Positions 1-6,431 are shown, counted from the stretch's first letter. The stretch: 6,599 bases of DNA from Alkalibaculum bacchi (GCF_937875145.1 NZ_CALNCS010000198.1:1-6599); one strand, 5' to 3'. Numbers and translations are program-made. The notes: generated by a model from the letters alone, not told the origin.

Positions 1-42
1 GTTAGCCTCATAGACCTGCTCACGCATTTCTTTGAGCAACAT
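1..42 (-). CDS. araD: L-ribulose-5-phosphate 4-epimerase (AraD/UlaF family), N-terminal fragment
   Basis: Only the first 14 codons are in the window (MLLKEMREQVYEAN); the gene continues past the left edge. The opening matches the conserved start of the class II aldolase/epimerase family members AraD and UlaF, which typically begin with a short Leu/Lys-rich helix ending in [VL]-[FLY]-E-A-N. Family members are zinc enzymes that convert L-ribulose-5-phosphate to D-xylulose-5-phosphate in the cytoplasm. The ATG at 42-40 has a strong ribosome binding site, AGGGGG (complement of 49-54), six bases upstream. It lies 16 bases after the ulaG stop, so it is the next gene of the same operon. In known ascorbate operons UlaF is the last enzyme of the pathway, which fits. 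The fragment is too short to separate AraD from UlaF or from a related fuculose/rhamnulose aldolase; the identification rests on the E-A-N ending and the context. Confidence 0.7.
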   Translation of the reverse strand, partial: MLLKEMREQVYEAN

Positions 43-58
43 ATACGTCCCCCTGAAT

Positions 59-1177
59 TTAGAGTATAGAACGAAATGGAACATTAGGTTCATGCTCGAA
101 GCAATCATGGAACCCACGGTCATACATATACTCAGTTTTATCTTTATCTAAAGGATATGTATATTCTCCACCAACCTTCCAAAAAAAAGGATGAAATTTA
201 TAATTTAAACGATCTTTACGCATCTCCCATAAAACTTTAATCTCATTAAGGTCAGCATAAAAATTTGTCCAAACATCCCAATGTATAGGAATAACTACTT
301 TAGTTTGAAGTGCTTCTGCCATGCGTAAAATATCCGTGGCTTCCATCTTATCTTGAATACCAATTGGATTGCAGCCATATGAGCCAAAAGCGACATCAAC
401 ACCACCAAATTGAGCTGCAATATCTTTTCCATGCTTTGCAAAATAGATAGAATAATGAGAATCTCCACTATGGTATATATTGCCACCAGGAGTACGAATA
501 AGATAGTTTACTGCTTTTTTATCCATATCCATTGGACATTTTCCCCATAAATCTTCACGATCAGCTCCTGTTAAGTCTGTCGTAGTTATACAGGTACGAT
601 CAAAAGAGTCCATTACGATTATTTCTAAGTCTTTTATCTTAATTCTGTCTCCTGGCTTGACGACAATACAACGCTCTGCCGGCACTCCCCAACTCGTCCA
701 AAAATTAACAGACTTTTCTGGCCCAATAAATGGAACTGGGACTTCATTTCCCTGCTCATTAACAGTAGCCATATCAGACTGAATAACATGGGCAGCAAAT
801 TCTTTACTCATATGATCTTGGTGGTAATGCGTTGCTAAAACTACGTCAACATGCTTAATTGCAAACGGATCAAAAACATACGGAATATTACGCAAATTTG
901 GCTGCATTGCTCGAACGCCAGCCATATTTGCCATCTGATGTCCAACTTTCATCTTGCCATTACCATGAGTACGTTTTCCATTCCCGGTCCACAAGTCAAT
1001 AGTTAATCTTGCATCAGCAGGAGTTTTAAGAAAAATGCCCGAACAACCTAGCCACCACATCTTAACGTTATTAGGCATTACCTTATCGTTTTCCATGCTC
1101 TCATTTAACCAAGTGCCCCACTCAGGAAAAGTATTCTCTATCCAGTTTTCTCGAGTTATTTCGCTAATAATAGACAC
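59..1177 (-). CDS. ulaG: L-ascorbate-6-phosphate lactonase UlaG (metallo-beta-lactamase fold)
   Basis: This is a 372-residue cytoplasmic hydrolase related along its whole length to E. coli UlaG (about 354 residues), which opens the lactone ring of L-ascorbate-6-phosphate to 3-keto-L-gulonate-6-phosphate. Visible family marks are the N-terminal SITREsW-like block (ITRENWIENTFPEWGTWLNE), MWWLGCSGI near residue 40, DPFAI near 103, the metal site THYHQDH (H117, H119, D121, H122), VVKPGD near 172, YHSGDSHYS (H236, D239, H241), GSYGCNPIGI near 265, IPIHWDVW (H299) and VLWEMRKDRL near 315. The start is GTG at 1177-1175, with AAGGAG a few bases upstream; the protein aligns with UlaG from this residue. 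Extra length comes from small insertions near residues 134-148 and 203-215. It lies 49 bases after the propeller gene and 16 before the epimerase gene. The fold and ring-opening role are well supported. Whether the substrate is ascorbate-6-phosphate or another phosphorylated lactone is open, because UlaD and UlaE are not seen here. Confidence 0.93.
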   Translation of the reverse strand: MSIISEITRENWIENTFPEWGTWLNESMENDKVMPNNVKMWWLGCSGIFLKTPADARLTIDLWTGNGKRTHGNGKMKVGHQMANMAGVRAMQPNLRNIPYVFDPFAIKHVDVVLATHYHQDHMSKEFAAHVIQSDMATVNEQGNEVPVPFIGPEKSVNFWTSWGVPAERCIVVKPGDRIKIKDLEIIVMDSFDRTCITTTDLTGADREDLWGKCPMDMDKKAVNYLIRTPGGNIYHSGDSHYSIYFAKHGKDIAAQFGGVDVAFGSYGCNPIGIQDKMEATDILRMAEALQTKVVIPIHWDVWTNFYADLNEIKVLWEMRKDRLNYKFHPFFWKVGGEYTYPLDKDKTEYMYDRGFHDCFEHEPNVPFRSIL

Positions 1178-1226
1178 AAAACTCCTTGAATACTCTGTAT
1201 ATCCAATAAGAAGAACTTACATCGTC

Positions 1227-2276
1227 TTAATTATAAGGAGTATAAAAAGCAACTTCATCTGTTTCTCGGTTAGCTGCAACTATTTTATCTAAATTTCCGC
1301 CACTAAAGACCCAACAATTTGTTGGCCCACGATCATGGTCAATTTTTTCTATATGAAAATCACCATCATCAAAAAAGACACGTATTAAATCTCGGTCTCC
1401 TTTACGATGTCCAACAATTGCACAAGGCTGGCCACACAAAACTCCTGCCCAAATTGCATGCAAAAACTCTCTCTTTTGAGGGTCAACCCATTGTTTAGTA
1501 AAAAGCCCTTCCCTATCTTTATGCCAAATAGTAAGTGTATTTCCATGAAATGGAGAAATCGAAATTATTTCATTTTGGCCATCATTATCAAAATCAGTAA
1601 CTGAGATATCACTTACTTGTTCAGAGAAAAGTTTCTTAATTTTCCAAGAATCAAGGTCAGACTCTGGAGGTTCAAATTTAAAACAACCTTCATTAGTACC
1701 AATAAGAGCGTATGAACGATCTGGAGCGGTATAGAATCCATGATTTTTAAGTTGTTGCTCTTTTAATACTTTAAGAGGCAAAGAATGTTTTGAAGTAAAT
1801 TCTTCAAGATGATGTGATAACTTACCACCAAAAATTTTACCTGGAAAACGCCAATCATTTTTATATTCACATGCACTCTTAATAGTACACGCTAATAAAA
1901 ACAAGTTACCTGAAGTATTTTTTAATATACCAAACCTATGTACATATGGCATATTAACAAGAGTTGCACATTTCCAAGAGCCATCAGGCTGCTTTGTATA
2001 GCTACTTATACGTGCATGATCTCCTCCACAATTAGGAGAATAGAATTCTGTAGTAGAAAGAAATTGATCTGTTCTGCCAGGCACTTGCACTAAAGTCATC
2101 ACTCCACCAGGACCAGACACTGGAGTATCAATCAACGACCCATCAAGAGCAAAGCGCACTATAGGGCCCTTTTTCTCTACTCCGATTAAAATACTATTCG
2201 TACTACCATCATTAAACATACCTATTGCATAGCACTTCGGCAAATCCCTAGAAATAACTTTCTTTTCGTATTTCAC
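1227..2276 (-). CDS. cytoplasmic FG-GAP/VCBS-like beta-propeller protein of unknown function
   Basis: I do not recognise a characterised gene. The 349-residue protein has no signal peptide or membrane segment, so it should be cytoplasmic. Its sequence consists of short beta-rich repeats with Gly turns, as in a beta-propeller. The clearest blade is at about 223-250, where TDFDNDGQNEI carries the D-x-D-x-D-G-x-x-E calcium-binding pattern of FG-GAP/VCBS repeats. Distinct conserved-looking patches are YVHRFGI near 111, KNDWRFPGK near 139, VGHRKGDRD near 288 and HDRGPTNCW near 314. I place the start at GTG 2276-2274 because GAAAGGA stands six bases upstream. An in-frame GTG at 2294 would add six residues but has only a weak site. 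It follows the IIC gene by 53 bases and precedes ulaG by 49, so it is co-transcribed with sugar enzymes. An enzymatic role on a sugar derivative is possible, since some FG-GAP propellers such as fungal aldos-2-ulose dehydratase are lyases; this is inference only. Confidence 0.85.
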   Translation of the reverse strand: MKYEKKVISRDLPKCYAIGMFNDGSTNSILIGVEKKGPIVRFALDGSLIDTPVSGPGGVMTLVQVPGRTDQFLSTTEFYSPNCGGDHARISSYTKQPDGSWKCATLVNMPYVHRFGILKNTSGNLFLLACTIKSACEYKNDWRFPGKIFGGKLSHHLEEFTSKHSLPLKVLKEQQLKNHGFYTAPDRSYALIGTNEGCFKFEPPESDLDSWKIKKLFSEQVSDISVTDFDNDGQNEIISISPFHGNTLTIWHKDREGLFTKQWVDPQKREFLHAIWAGVLCGQPCAIVGHRKGDRDLIRVFFDDGDFHIEKIDHDRGPTNCWVFSGGNLDKIVAANRETDEVAFYTPYN

Positions 2277-2282
2277 AGCTTT

Positions 2283-2289
2283 TCCTTTC
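2283..2289 (-). promoter_or_regulatory. ribosome binding site deciding the start of the propeller gene
   Basis: On the minus strand this reads GAAAGGA, six bases before the GTG at 2276-2274. It supports that GTG over the longer in-frame GTG at 2294, whose upstream TTTGAG is a poor match and too close. Confidence 0.6.
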
Positions 2290-2329
2290 AGCACAACTCA
2301 AAGAAATTTTTGATTCATCACTCGTTGGA

Positions 2330-3412
2330 TTAAAAATCTATATTGATGTTAAGATCATCTGTAACTTTTTCTTCTTTCATATCCTCTTTGATCTTTGGTT
2401 TAACAATTGAAAGTAAGATACCTGTAATACACGCGCCAATTAAAAGAGCCGCAGCGTATAACAACGGAGCACTTGCAACAGGTATTGTAAAAATACCTCC
2501 AGAAAGAAGTGGAACCGTAACTCCCCATGACATTATTAAACCATCTGCAATACCAGACCCTAAGACTACACAAGGAACAGTTCTTACAGGATCTTCAAAT
2601 GCAAATGGCAAAGCTCCTTCTGTCACCTGACACATAGACATAATAATAGCTGCAATTGCGTTCTGCCTATCTGCCGGCTTCCATTTCTTTGGAGCAAAAA
2701 TAAGCACCGAAAGGGCGATACCCAAAGGCGGAGCCATTGCTGCAACATTTTTTCCAGCTGCTGGCCCCCATACACCAGAAGATGCAAACGCAGTTACAAT
2801 TGCAAAAGAAATTTTGTTAACTGGACCACCCATATCAAAACCAGTCATACTTCCTAAACAGAATCCAAGTAAAAATTTTGAACCGGTATTCATATTCATA
2901 AAAAAGTTAATCGCAGCTGAAGTAAGAGCTGCAAGAGGTGGACCAACGATCCAAATGATTACCAATACTTCCAAAATTCCGCCCACAAGCGGAATAATAA
3001 CTAATGGAATAATCCCTTTTACAGTCTTAGGTAACGGAAGCCGCACAAGCAAAATGGTAACAATTCCTGCTAAAAGTCCAGCAATCATTCCACCCAAAAA
3101 ACTCGCATTAACAGTTACAGAAAGAAAGCCACCCATTATTCCTGGTGCAATTGCTGCTTTACCCGCTATTGAATAGCCAATGCCAGCTGCAAGAATAGCT
3201 ATCATGATACTAAAACCACCATTGCCTGCAGTAAGTAGCCAATAACCAACTGTACCCTCAACATCTGTATTACCAATGATTCTGCCAATTGCTGTGCAAA
3301 AGCCTGACATAATAATTACGGGAATCATAAATGATAAACCCGTTAAAAAGTGTTTCTGTAAGTTTTGAGCAGTAAAAATATTTCGGATTTCCACTCCAAC
3401 ATTTTTAGCCAT
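2330..3412 (-). CDS. PTS fructose-family transporter subunit IIC (membrane channel)
   Basis: This is a 360-residue integral membrane permease of the fructose-type phosphotransferase family; it carries the sugar across the membrane and presents it to IIB for phosphorylation. Hydrophobic segments fill about residues 25-335. FruA-type IIC motifs are HFLTGLSFMIPVI (21-33), GKAAIAPGIMGG (84-95), GFDMGGPVNK (191-200) and TEGALPFAFEDP (264-275); the last two are signature substrate-path loops in this family. The C-terminus is a charged cytoplasmic tail from about residue 338. The length is normal for a stand-alone IIC domain, whereas FruA proteins usually fuse it to IIB. The ATG at 3412 is preceded by GAGGTGAT, which overlaps the end of the IIB gene; only four bases separate the two genes, so they are surely translated together. 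Fructose-family IIC proteins transport many sugars and polyols, including fructose, mannose derivatives and 2-O-alpha-mannosyl-glycerate. The substrate cannot be read from the sequence, and the neighbours suggest a sugar lactone or sugar-acid relative. Confidence 0.92.
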   Translation of the reverse strand: MAKNVGVEIRNIFTAQNLQKHFLTGLSFMIPVIIMSGFCTAIGRIIGNTDVEGTVGYWLLTAGNGGFSIMIAILAAGIGYSIAGKAAIAPGIMGGFLSVTVNASFLGGMIAGLLAGIVTILLVRLPLPKTVKGIIPLVIIPLVGGILEVLVIIWIVGPPLAALTSAAINFFMNMNTGSKFLLGFCLGSMTGFDMGGPVNKISFAIVTAFASSGVWGPAAGKNVAAMAPPLGIALSVLIFAPKKWKPADRQNAIAAIIMSMCQVTEGALPFAFEDPVRTVPCVVLGSGIADGLIMSWGVTVPLLSGGIFTIPVASAPLLYAAALLIGACITGILLSIVKPKIKEDMKEEKVTDDLNINIDF

Positions 3413-3416
3413 AATA

Positions 3417-3743
3417 TCACCTCACAAATCTTTTACTGTTTAATTTTTTTTGAATAGTCTTTAGAAGACTCTTTGGAGTTTGAATTGCTGTATTTGTTGG
3501 GACATGCACAATAGGCTTACCAGCGAATCGTTCTTCTCCAGTTACTGCAACATCGGCTGCAATAATTACTACATCAGCATCTTTAATTTCATCTTGACTT
3601 AGTTCATTCTCCACTCCAGCACTTCCTTGAGTTTCTACATGCCCGATCATATCTAGCTCTTTAGCTGCAGATAACAATTTTTCGCGAGCCATATATGTAT
3701 GTGCAATACCAACTGTGCACGAAGTGACTCCAACAAATTTCAT
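3417..3743 (-). CDS. PTS fructose-family subunit IIB (phosphocarrier)
   Basis: This 108-residue cytoplasmic protein takes the phosphate from IIA on a cysteine and passes it to the sugar bound in IIC. The family phosphorylation loop is clear: VTSCTVGIAHTYMAREKL with active Cys9, followed by VETQGSAGVENELS (37-50), the usual E-[TR]-Q-G-S-x-G block, and the ADVVIIAADVAV strand (55-66). Length is normal for a free IIB domain. The start ATG overlaps the IIA stop codon by four bases (ATGA at 3743-3740), indicating translational coupling; a GGGAG site lies upstream. Its last codons carry the ribosome binding site of the IIC gene. Confidence 0.94.
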   Translation of the reverse strand: MKFVGVTSCTVGIAHTYMAREKLLSAAKELDMIGHVETQGSAGVENELSQDEIKDADVVIIAADVAVTGEERFAGKPIVHVPTNTAIQTPKSLLKTIQKKLNSKRFVR

Positions 3744-4201
3744 TTTTCACACTCCCAGCTTTTATAAAATATTTTTTTAAAACTTTCTACACTATCCTCT
3801 TTAAGAAGACGGTCCTGAATATCGCTATGCGTTAAAGCTGCAGCAAGATGTGAAAGTAACTTCAAATGTTCAATATTTCTATTTTTTGTAGGAACAACTA
3901 ATAAAAAGACTAATTTAATTGGCTTATTATCTAAGCTTTCCCAATCTCCGATAATGGATCTCGTTTTTAAAACACCAATCGCAGCTCTTAAAGCAGCGTC
4001 AGATTCACCATGAGGTATAGCAATACCATTCTCCATTCCGGTTACTCCAACACGCTCTCTGCGATAAACAGCTTCACAAAATTTTTTTTTATCAGAAATA
4101 CAACCATTAACGTATAACATATAACATAATTCTTTAAGCGCTGAACTTTTCGTCTTTGACGATGAGCACAAATTTATATTTGGTCCTATAAAATCCACCA
4201 T
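3740..4201 (-). CDS. PTS fructose-family subunit IIA (EIIA-Fru/Ntr type)
   Basis: This 153-residue cytoplasmic phosphocarrier receives phosphate from HPr. The active-site segment is GVTGMENGIAIPHGESDAAL, with the phosphorylated His64 in IAIPHG, the hallmark of the PTS_EIIA_2 family. Other family marks are the regulatory-looking start that covers helix 1 (residues 17-33), VFLLVVPTKNRNIEHLKLLSHLA (near 108-130) and the C-terminal helix after DSVESFKKIF. A catabolic IIA is expected here rather than the nitrogen regulator PtsN, because IIB and IIC follow directly. The ATG at 4201 has AAGGTG upstream and lies 21 bases after the small membrane-protein gene. It ends inside the IIB start codon. All three PTS parts are therefore present as separate proteins, which makes a complete transporter. 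Confidence 0.93.
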   Translation of the reverse strand: MVDFIGPNINLCSSSKTKSSALKELCYMLYVNGCISDKKKFCEAVYRRERVGVTGMENGIAIPHGESDAALRAAIGVLKTRSIIGDWESLDNKPIKLVFLLVVPTKNRNIEHLKLLSHLAAALTHSDIQDRLLKEDSVESFKKIFYKSWECEK

Positions 4202-4222
4202 TTCACACCTTCTTATTTATAA

Positions 4223-4552
4223 TTAGTGAAACTTAATAGTATATGGATTAGAAAATGAGTATTTATTTCCAATTACTTGATATTTCCCCTTGTAAGAAGG
4301 ATTGCTTAATTTTAAAAGCAAACTACGATTTTTCATAATATAAAACATATAAAGAAAAAAATATGCAATACAAAGCACAATTGTTATTAAAATATAATTT
4401 AAAACACATGTAAAAACACTTGCTAATATTAAAAATAAACGAATCCAACTAATATAAGTATTCCATTCATAATATCCCTTTTTCCCATGAGTATATTTTT
4501 TGTAGAATATATTTTTACTTAAAATAAAACTACTTTTTTGGTTTATAGCCAC
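4223..4552 (-). CDS. small putative membrane protein, unknown
   Basis: I do not recognise this 109-residue protein. Residues 1-35 are hydrophilic and basic (KKYTHGKKGYYEW), about 36-73 form one long or two short membrane segments rich in Ile, Leu, Phe and Val, and the rest is polar with a Lys/Ser/Asn-rich end. The proposed start is GTG at 4552-4550 with GGAG four bases upstream; it overlaps the end of the dehydrogenase gene by 23 bases. It stops 21 bases before the IIA gene. The tight fit on both sides supports a real gene; otherwise the operon would contain an unexplained gap of more than 300 bases. Against it, the DNA is far poorer in G+C than its neighbours (37 of 180 bases in 4321-4500), and T-rich strands easily give hydrophobic chance reading frames. 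It could also be a decaying gene. Confidence 0.5.
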   Translation of the reverse strand: MAINQKSSFILSKNIFYKKYTHGKKGYYEWNTYISWIRLFLILASVFTCVLNYILITIVLCIAYFFLYMFYIMKNRSLLLKLSNPSYKGKYQVIGNKYSFSNPYTIKFH

Positions 4553-5420
4553 CTATCTCCTTACGTAATGAATTAACGATCCTAGCTGAAAAAGTTTCTT
4601 GCTGCTGAGTACGTTGTCTCATAAGTAAAGTAATCCCCATCATAGGTACAGGAACATTCAATTTCATTGCTGAGTTAATAGCATCAATGCACGCACTACT
4701 TGAATGAATTGTAGTCTCAACATCATCAAGCTTCGGCTTCTTACAGAAAGCATCATATAGGAGATCCATCAGCCAACCGCGTATCACAGAAGACTTACTC
4801 CAATTATATGCAACGTCTTTAAGATTATATTCAAACTGGCTAGAATTTAATAAATCAAATCCCTCGCCCAAAATCTCTAGTTCAGAATGTAAAATAGCAT
4901 TGTGTATTATTTTAAGATAATGGCCACTCCCCGATTTCCCAGTATACAGAAGACCATTTGGTGCTGAAATATCTGTCAAAAGTGGTTCAATTAAATTAAA
5001 TCCTTTTTTATCACCCCCAACCATAAAACTTGCACCATGCCGTGCCCCATAAACTCCTCCTGACGTACCTATATCGAAAAAGAGGATTCCACTTTTTAAT
5101 AGCAATTGACCATTACTAATGGAATCACGATAATCAGAATTCCCACCATCAATTAAAATATCCCCTTCTAAAAGAAGTTGAGAGAAACTGACGATCATAT
5201 TGTTCGTTATTTTACCAGCAGGTAGCATTAGCCATACTATTTTTTTTGTTCCATCTTTTTTTATTTGATTTACATCATTAATAACTTGTATGTTATTCGC
5301 AATAGCTCTTTCTTCCATTTCATTTTTGATATCATAACCAATAACTTCATATCCTTTTTCCTGCATATTTAAAGCAAGATTTAATCCCATCTTACCAAGG
5401 CCAATCATATAAATCTTCAT
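4530..5420 (-). CDS. diverged short-form 6-phosphogluconate-dehydrogenase-like protein
   Basis: This 296-residue cytoplasmic oxidoreductase has the size and order of the short bacterial 6PGDH form (YqeC/GndA type, about 300 residues), which oxidises a hydroxy acid with NAD(P)+ and releases CO2. The N-terminal Rossmann motif is MIGLGKMGLNLALNM (G7, G9, G12). The second strand ends in Asp30 (VIGYDIKN), which usually favours NAD+ over NADP+. Other family blocks are IVWLMLPAG (61-69), DILIDGGNSDYRDS (87-100), the substrate loop DIGTSGGVYGARHGASFMVGGD (SGG at 120-122) and SGSGHYLKIIHN with catalytic-type Lys170, His173 and Asn174. Several 6-phosphogluconate-specific residues are absent: the general-acid Glu is Leu177, the phosphate-binding Tyr is His178, and the G-x-G-K-W-T block is replaced by SACIDA at 242-247. 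A different substrate is therefore likely. It is the first gene of the operon, with ATG at 5420 and a modest AAGAG site six bases upstream. Confidence 0.85.
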   Translation of the reverse strand: MKIYMIGLGKMGLNLALNMQEKGYEVIGYDIKNEMEERAIANNIQVINDVNQIKKDGTKKIVWLMLPAGKITNNMIVSFSQLLLEGDILIDGGNSDYRDSISNGQLLLKSGILFFDIGTSGGVYGARHGASFMVGGDKKGFNLIEPLLTDISAPNGLLYTGKSGSGHYLKIIHNAILHSELEILGEGFDLLNSSQFEYNLKDVAYNWSKSSVIRGWLMDLLYDAFCKKPKLDDVETTIHSSSACIDAINSAMKLNVPVPMMGITLLMRQRTQQQETFSARIVNSLRKEIGGYKPKK

Positions 5421-5498
5421 AAAATACTCTTTTCTTTAATAATTTATAAACAATTTCTCCCACATATCTTAGTGCTACTTTCTATGAAGCCATAGTAA

Positions 5499-5595
5499 TT
5501 TAAACGATCAGAACATAGTTTATTCTCATTGTAAACGGTCATATTTTGGGTGTAAATGGTAATAGAAAACTTAATATTCTAACTAATTGATCATA
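5499..5595. repeat. phased direct repeats, candidate repressor operators
   Basis: Two near-identical 14-base units occur at 5530-5543 (TGTAAACGGTCATA) and 5551-5564 (TGTAAATGGTAATA), 12 of 14 identical and exactly 21 bases apart. A further unit at 5499-5512 (TTTAAACGATCAGA) matches the first at 11 of 14, and a weaker one at 5582-5595 (ACTAATTGATCATA) at 9 of 14. Start-to-start distances are 31, 21 and 31 bases, close to whole DNA turns, so all units face the same side of the helix. They flank and overlap both promoters, as expected for DeoR-type operators. Alternating TAAAC and GTTTA (5501, 5518, 5532) also form inverted pairs. Part of the likeness comes from the promoter hexamers themselves, so the outer units are less certain. 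Confidence 0.5.
5528..5556 (-). promoter_or_regulatory. leftward operon promoter (sigma-70/A type)
   Basis: On the minus strand there is TTTACA (complement of 5551-5556), a 17-base spacer and TACAAT (complement of 5528-5533). Each hexamer matches the consensus at five of six bases with ideal spacing. Transcription should begin near 5521, leaving a leader of about 100 bases before the dehydrogenase gene. The promoter lies inside the two best direct repeats, so a repressor bound there would block it. Confidence 0.65.
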
Positions 5596-5615
5596 TCATT
5601 CATTTTTGTTAGAGT
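5587..5615 (+). promoter_or_regulatory. possible rightward promoter of the repressor gene
   Basis: TTGATC at 5587-5592, a 17-base spacer and TAGAGT at 5610-5615, with TG one base before the -10 box (extended -10). Each hexamer matches the consensus at four of six bases. It would start transcription near 5622, about 36 bases before the ATG. The -35 box falls in the weakest direct repeat, which would allow self-control. Confidence 0.35.
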
Positions 5616-5657
5616 AGGTAAAACTTTCACATCTTTCTAGTACAAAAAGGATCTGTT

Positions 5658-6431
5658 ATGGCAAGCCGAGAATTCGTAAAGCAGCGTCGCAAATCAATCG
5701 TACAGCTACTTAAAAAAACAGGGTCTATCCCAATTAATAGACTTGCTAACTTTTTTTCTGTATCAACAATCACGATTCGTCGCGATTTAGATATATTACA
5801 AAAAGCTGGATATGTTAATCATACTTATGGTATAGCAACTTTTAACTGTAACTACGCTAAACAAACAGGTTGTGAATATATATCAATAAAGAAACTAATA
5901 TCAAGAACAGCAGCCGATTTAATACAGGATGAAGACATTGTTCTATTAAACTCGAGTTCTACTGCCCTAGGCATCATGGATTATATTCACTCAAGCAATG
6001 TAACAATTATTACAAATAATGGTATGATTCTTGAAAAAGATTATTCTAGAGATATTTCAGTGATTTTGACTGGTGGTGAAGTAAGACCTCTAAAGCATTC
6101 GCTAACAGGAGATTTTACTTTATCAATGCTTTCTCAAATCAGAGCTACTAAATGTATAATGGGCTGTGATGGCTTTTCTGCCAAGGCAGGTTTAACTACA
6201 CATAATCCTAACGAAATGCAAGTTAATAAAATTATGCTTGAGCGTTCAGACCAGCGTATCGTAGTGGCAGATCATAGAAAGTTAGGTAATATTGCTAATT
6301 TCTCTTATGGAAATATTGGACAAATTGATATACTTATCACAGATAGAGGTTTGGAAAAAAAATTATTAGATCAGTTTTATGAAATGGGTCTAAAAAAGAT
6401 TTTGTTAGTTTCACCTACAAAAGCGAAATAA
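5658..6431 (+). CDS. DeoR/GlpR-family sugar-phosphate-responsive transcriptional repressor
   Basis: This 257-residue cytoplasmic regulator has the standard length for the DeoR family. The N-terminal winged helix-turn-helix covers about 6-60; the recognition part is SVSTITIRRDLDILQKAGYV (34-53), the family signature. The C-terminal DeoRC sugar-phosphate sensor follows, with RTAADLI (83-89), LLNSSSTALGI (96-106), the ITNN block (118-121), TGGEVRPLKHSLTGD (138-152), GCDGFSAKAGLTTHN (169-183) and VVADHRKLG (202-210). These loops bind a phosphorylated sugar that usually releases the repressor from DNA. The ATG has AAGGA upstream at 5647-5651. It is divergent from the catabolic operon with a 237-base shared control region, which suggests that it represses that operon and perhaps itself. 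UlaR, the ascorbate regulator, belongs to the same family, but I cannot say this is its orthologue. Confidence 0.93.
   Translation: MASREFVKQRRKSIVQLLKKTGSIPINRLANFFSVSTITIRRDLDILQKAGYVNHTYGIATFNCNYAKQTGCEYISIKKLISRTAADLIQDEDIVLLNSSSTALGIMDYIHSSNVTIITNNGMILEKDYSRDISVILTGGEVRPLKHSLTGDFTLSMLSQIRATKCIMGCDGFSAKAGLTTHNPNEMQVNKIMLERSDQRIVVADHRKLGNIANFSYGNIGQIDILITDRGLEKKLLDQFYEMGLKKILLVSPTKAK

Noticed and set aside
295..486. Second leftward open frame inside ulaG
   Set aside because: It overlaps the metal-binding half of UlaG in another frame, with no family resemblance; the UlaG frame is certain.
1178..1226. Separate promoter or terminator between the propeller gene and ulaG
   Set aside because: The 49-base gap shows no convincing hairpin or promoter hexamers on the minus strand, only the ulaG ribosome binding site.
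1035..1292. Rightward open frame of 85 codons across the ulaG start
   Set aside because: It lies antisense to the clearly coding ulaG N-terminus, has no ribosome binding site of note and no recognisable protein features.
2343..3176. Two rightward open frames antisense to the PTS IIC gene
   Set aside because: They are Pro/Ile/Thr-rich mirror translations of a hydrophobic membrane gene with strong family motifs on the other strand.
5421..5520. Riboswitch or attenuator in the operon leader
   Set aside because: The leader is about 100 bases, AT-rich, with only short inverted pairs and no terminator-like G+C stem followed by a T run.
5617..5630. GGTAAAACTTTCAC as a fifth operator unit
   Set aside because: It matches the repeat at only 6 of 14 positions and is 35 bases from the last unit, out of phase with the others.
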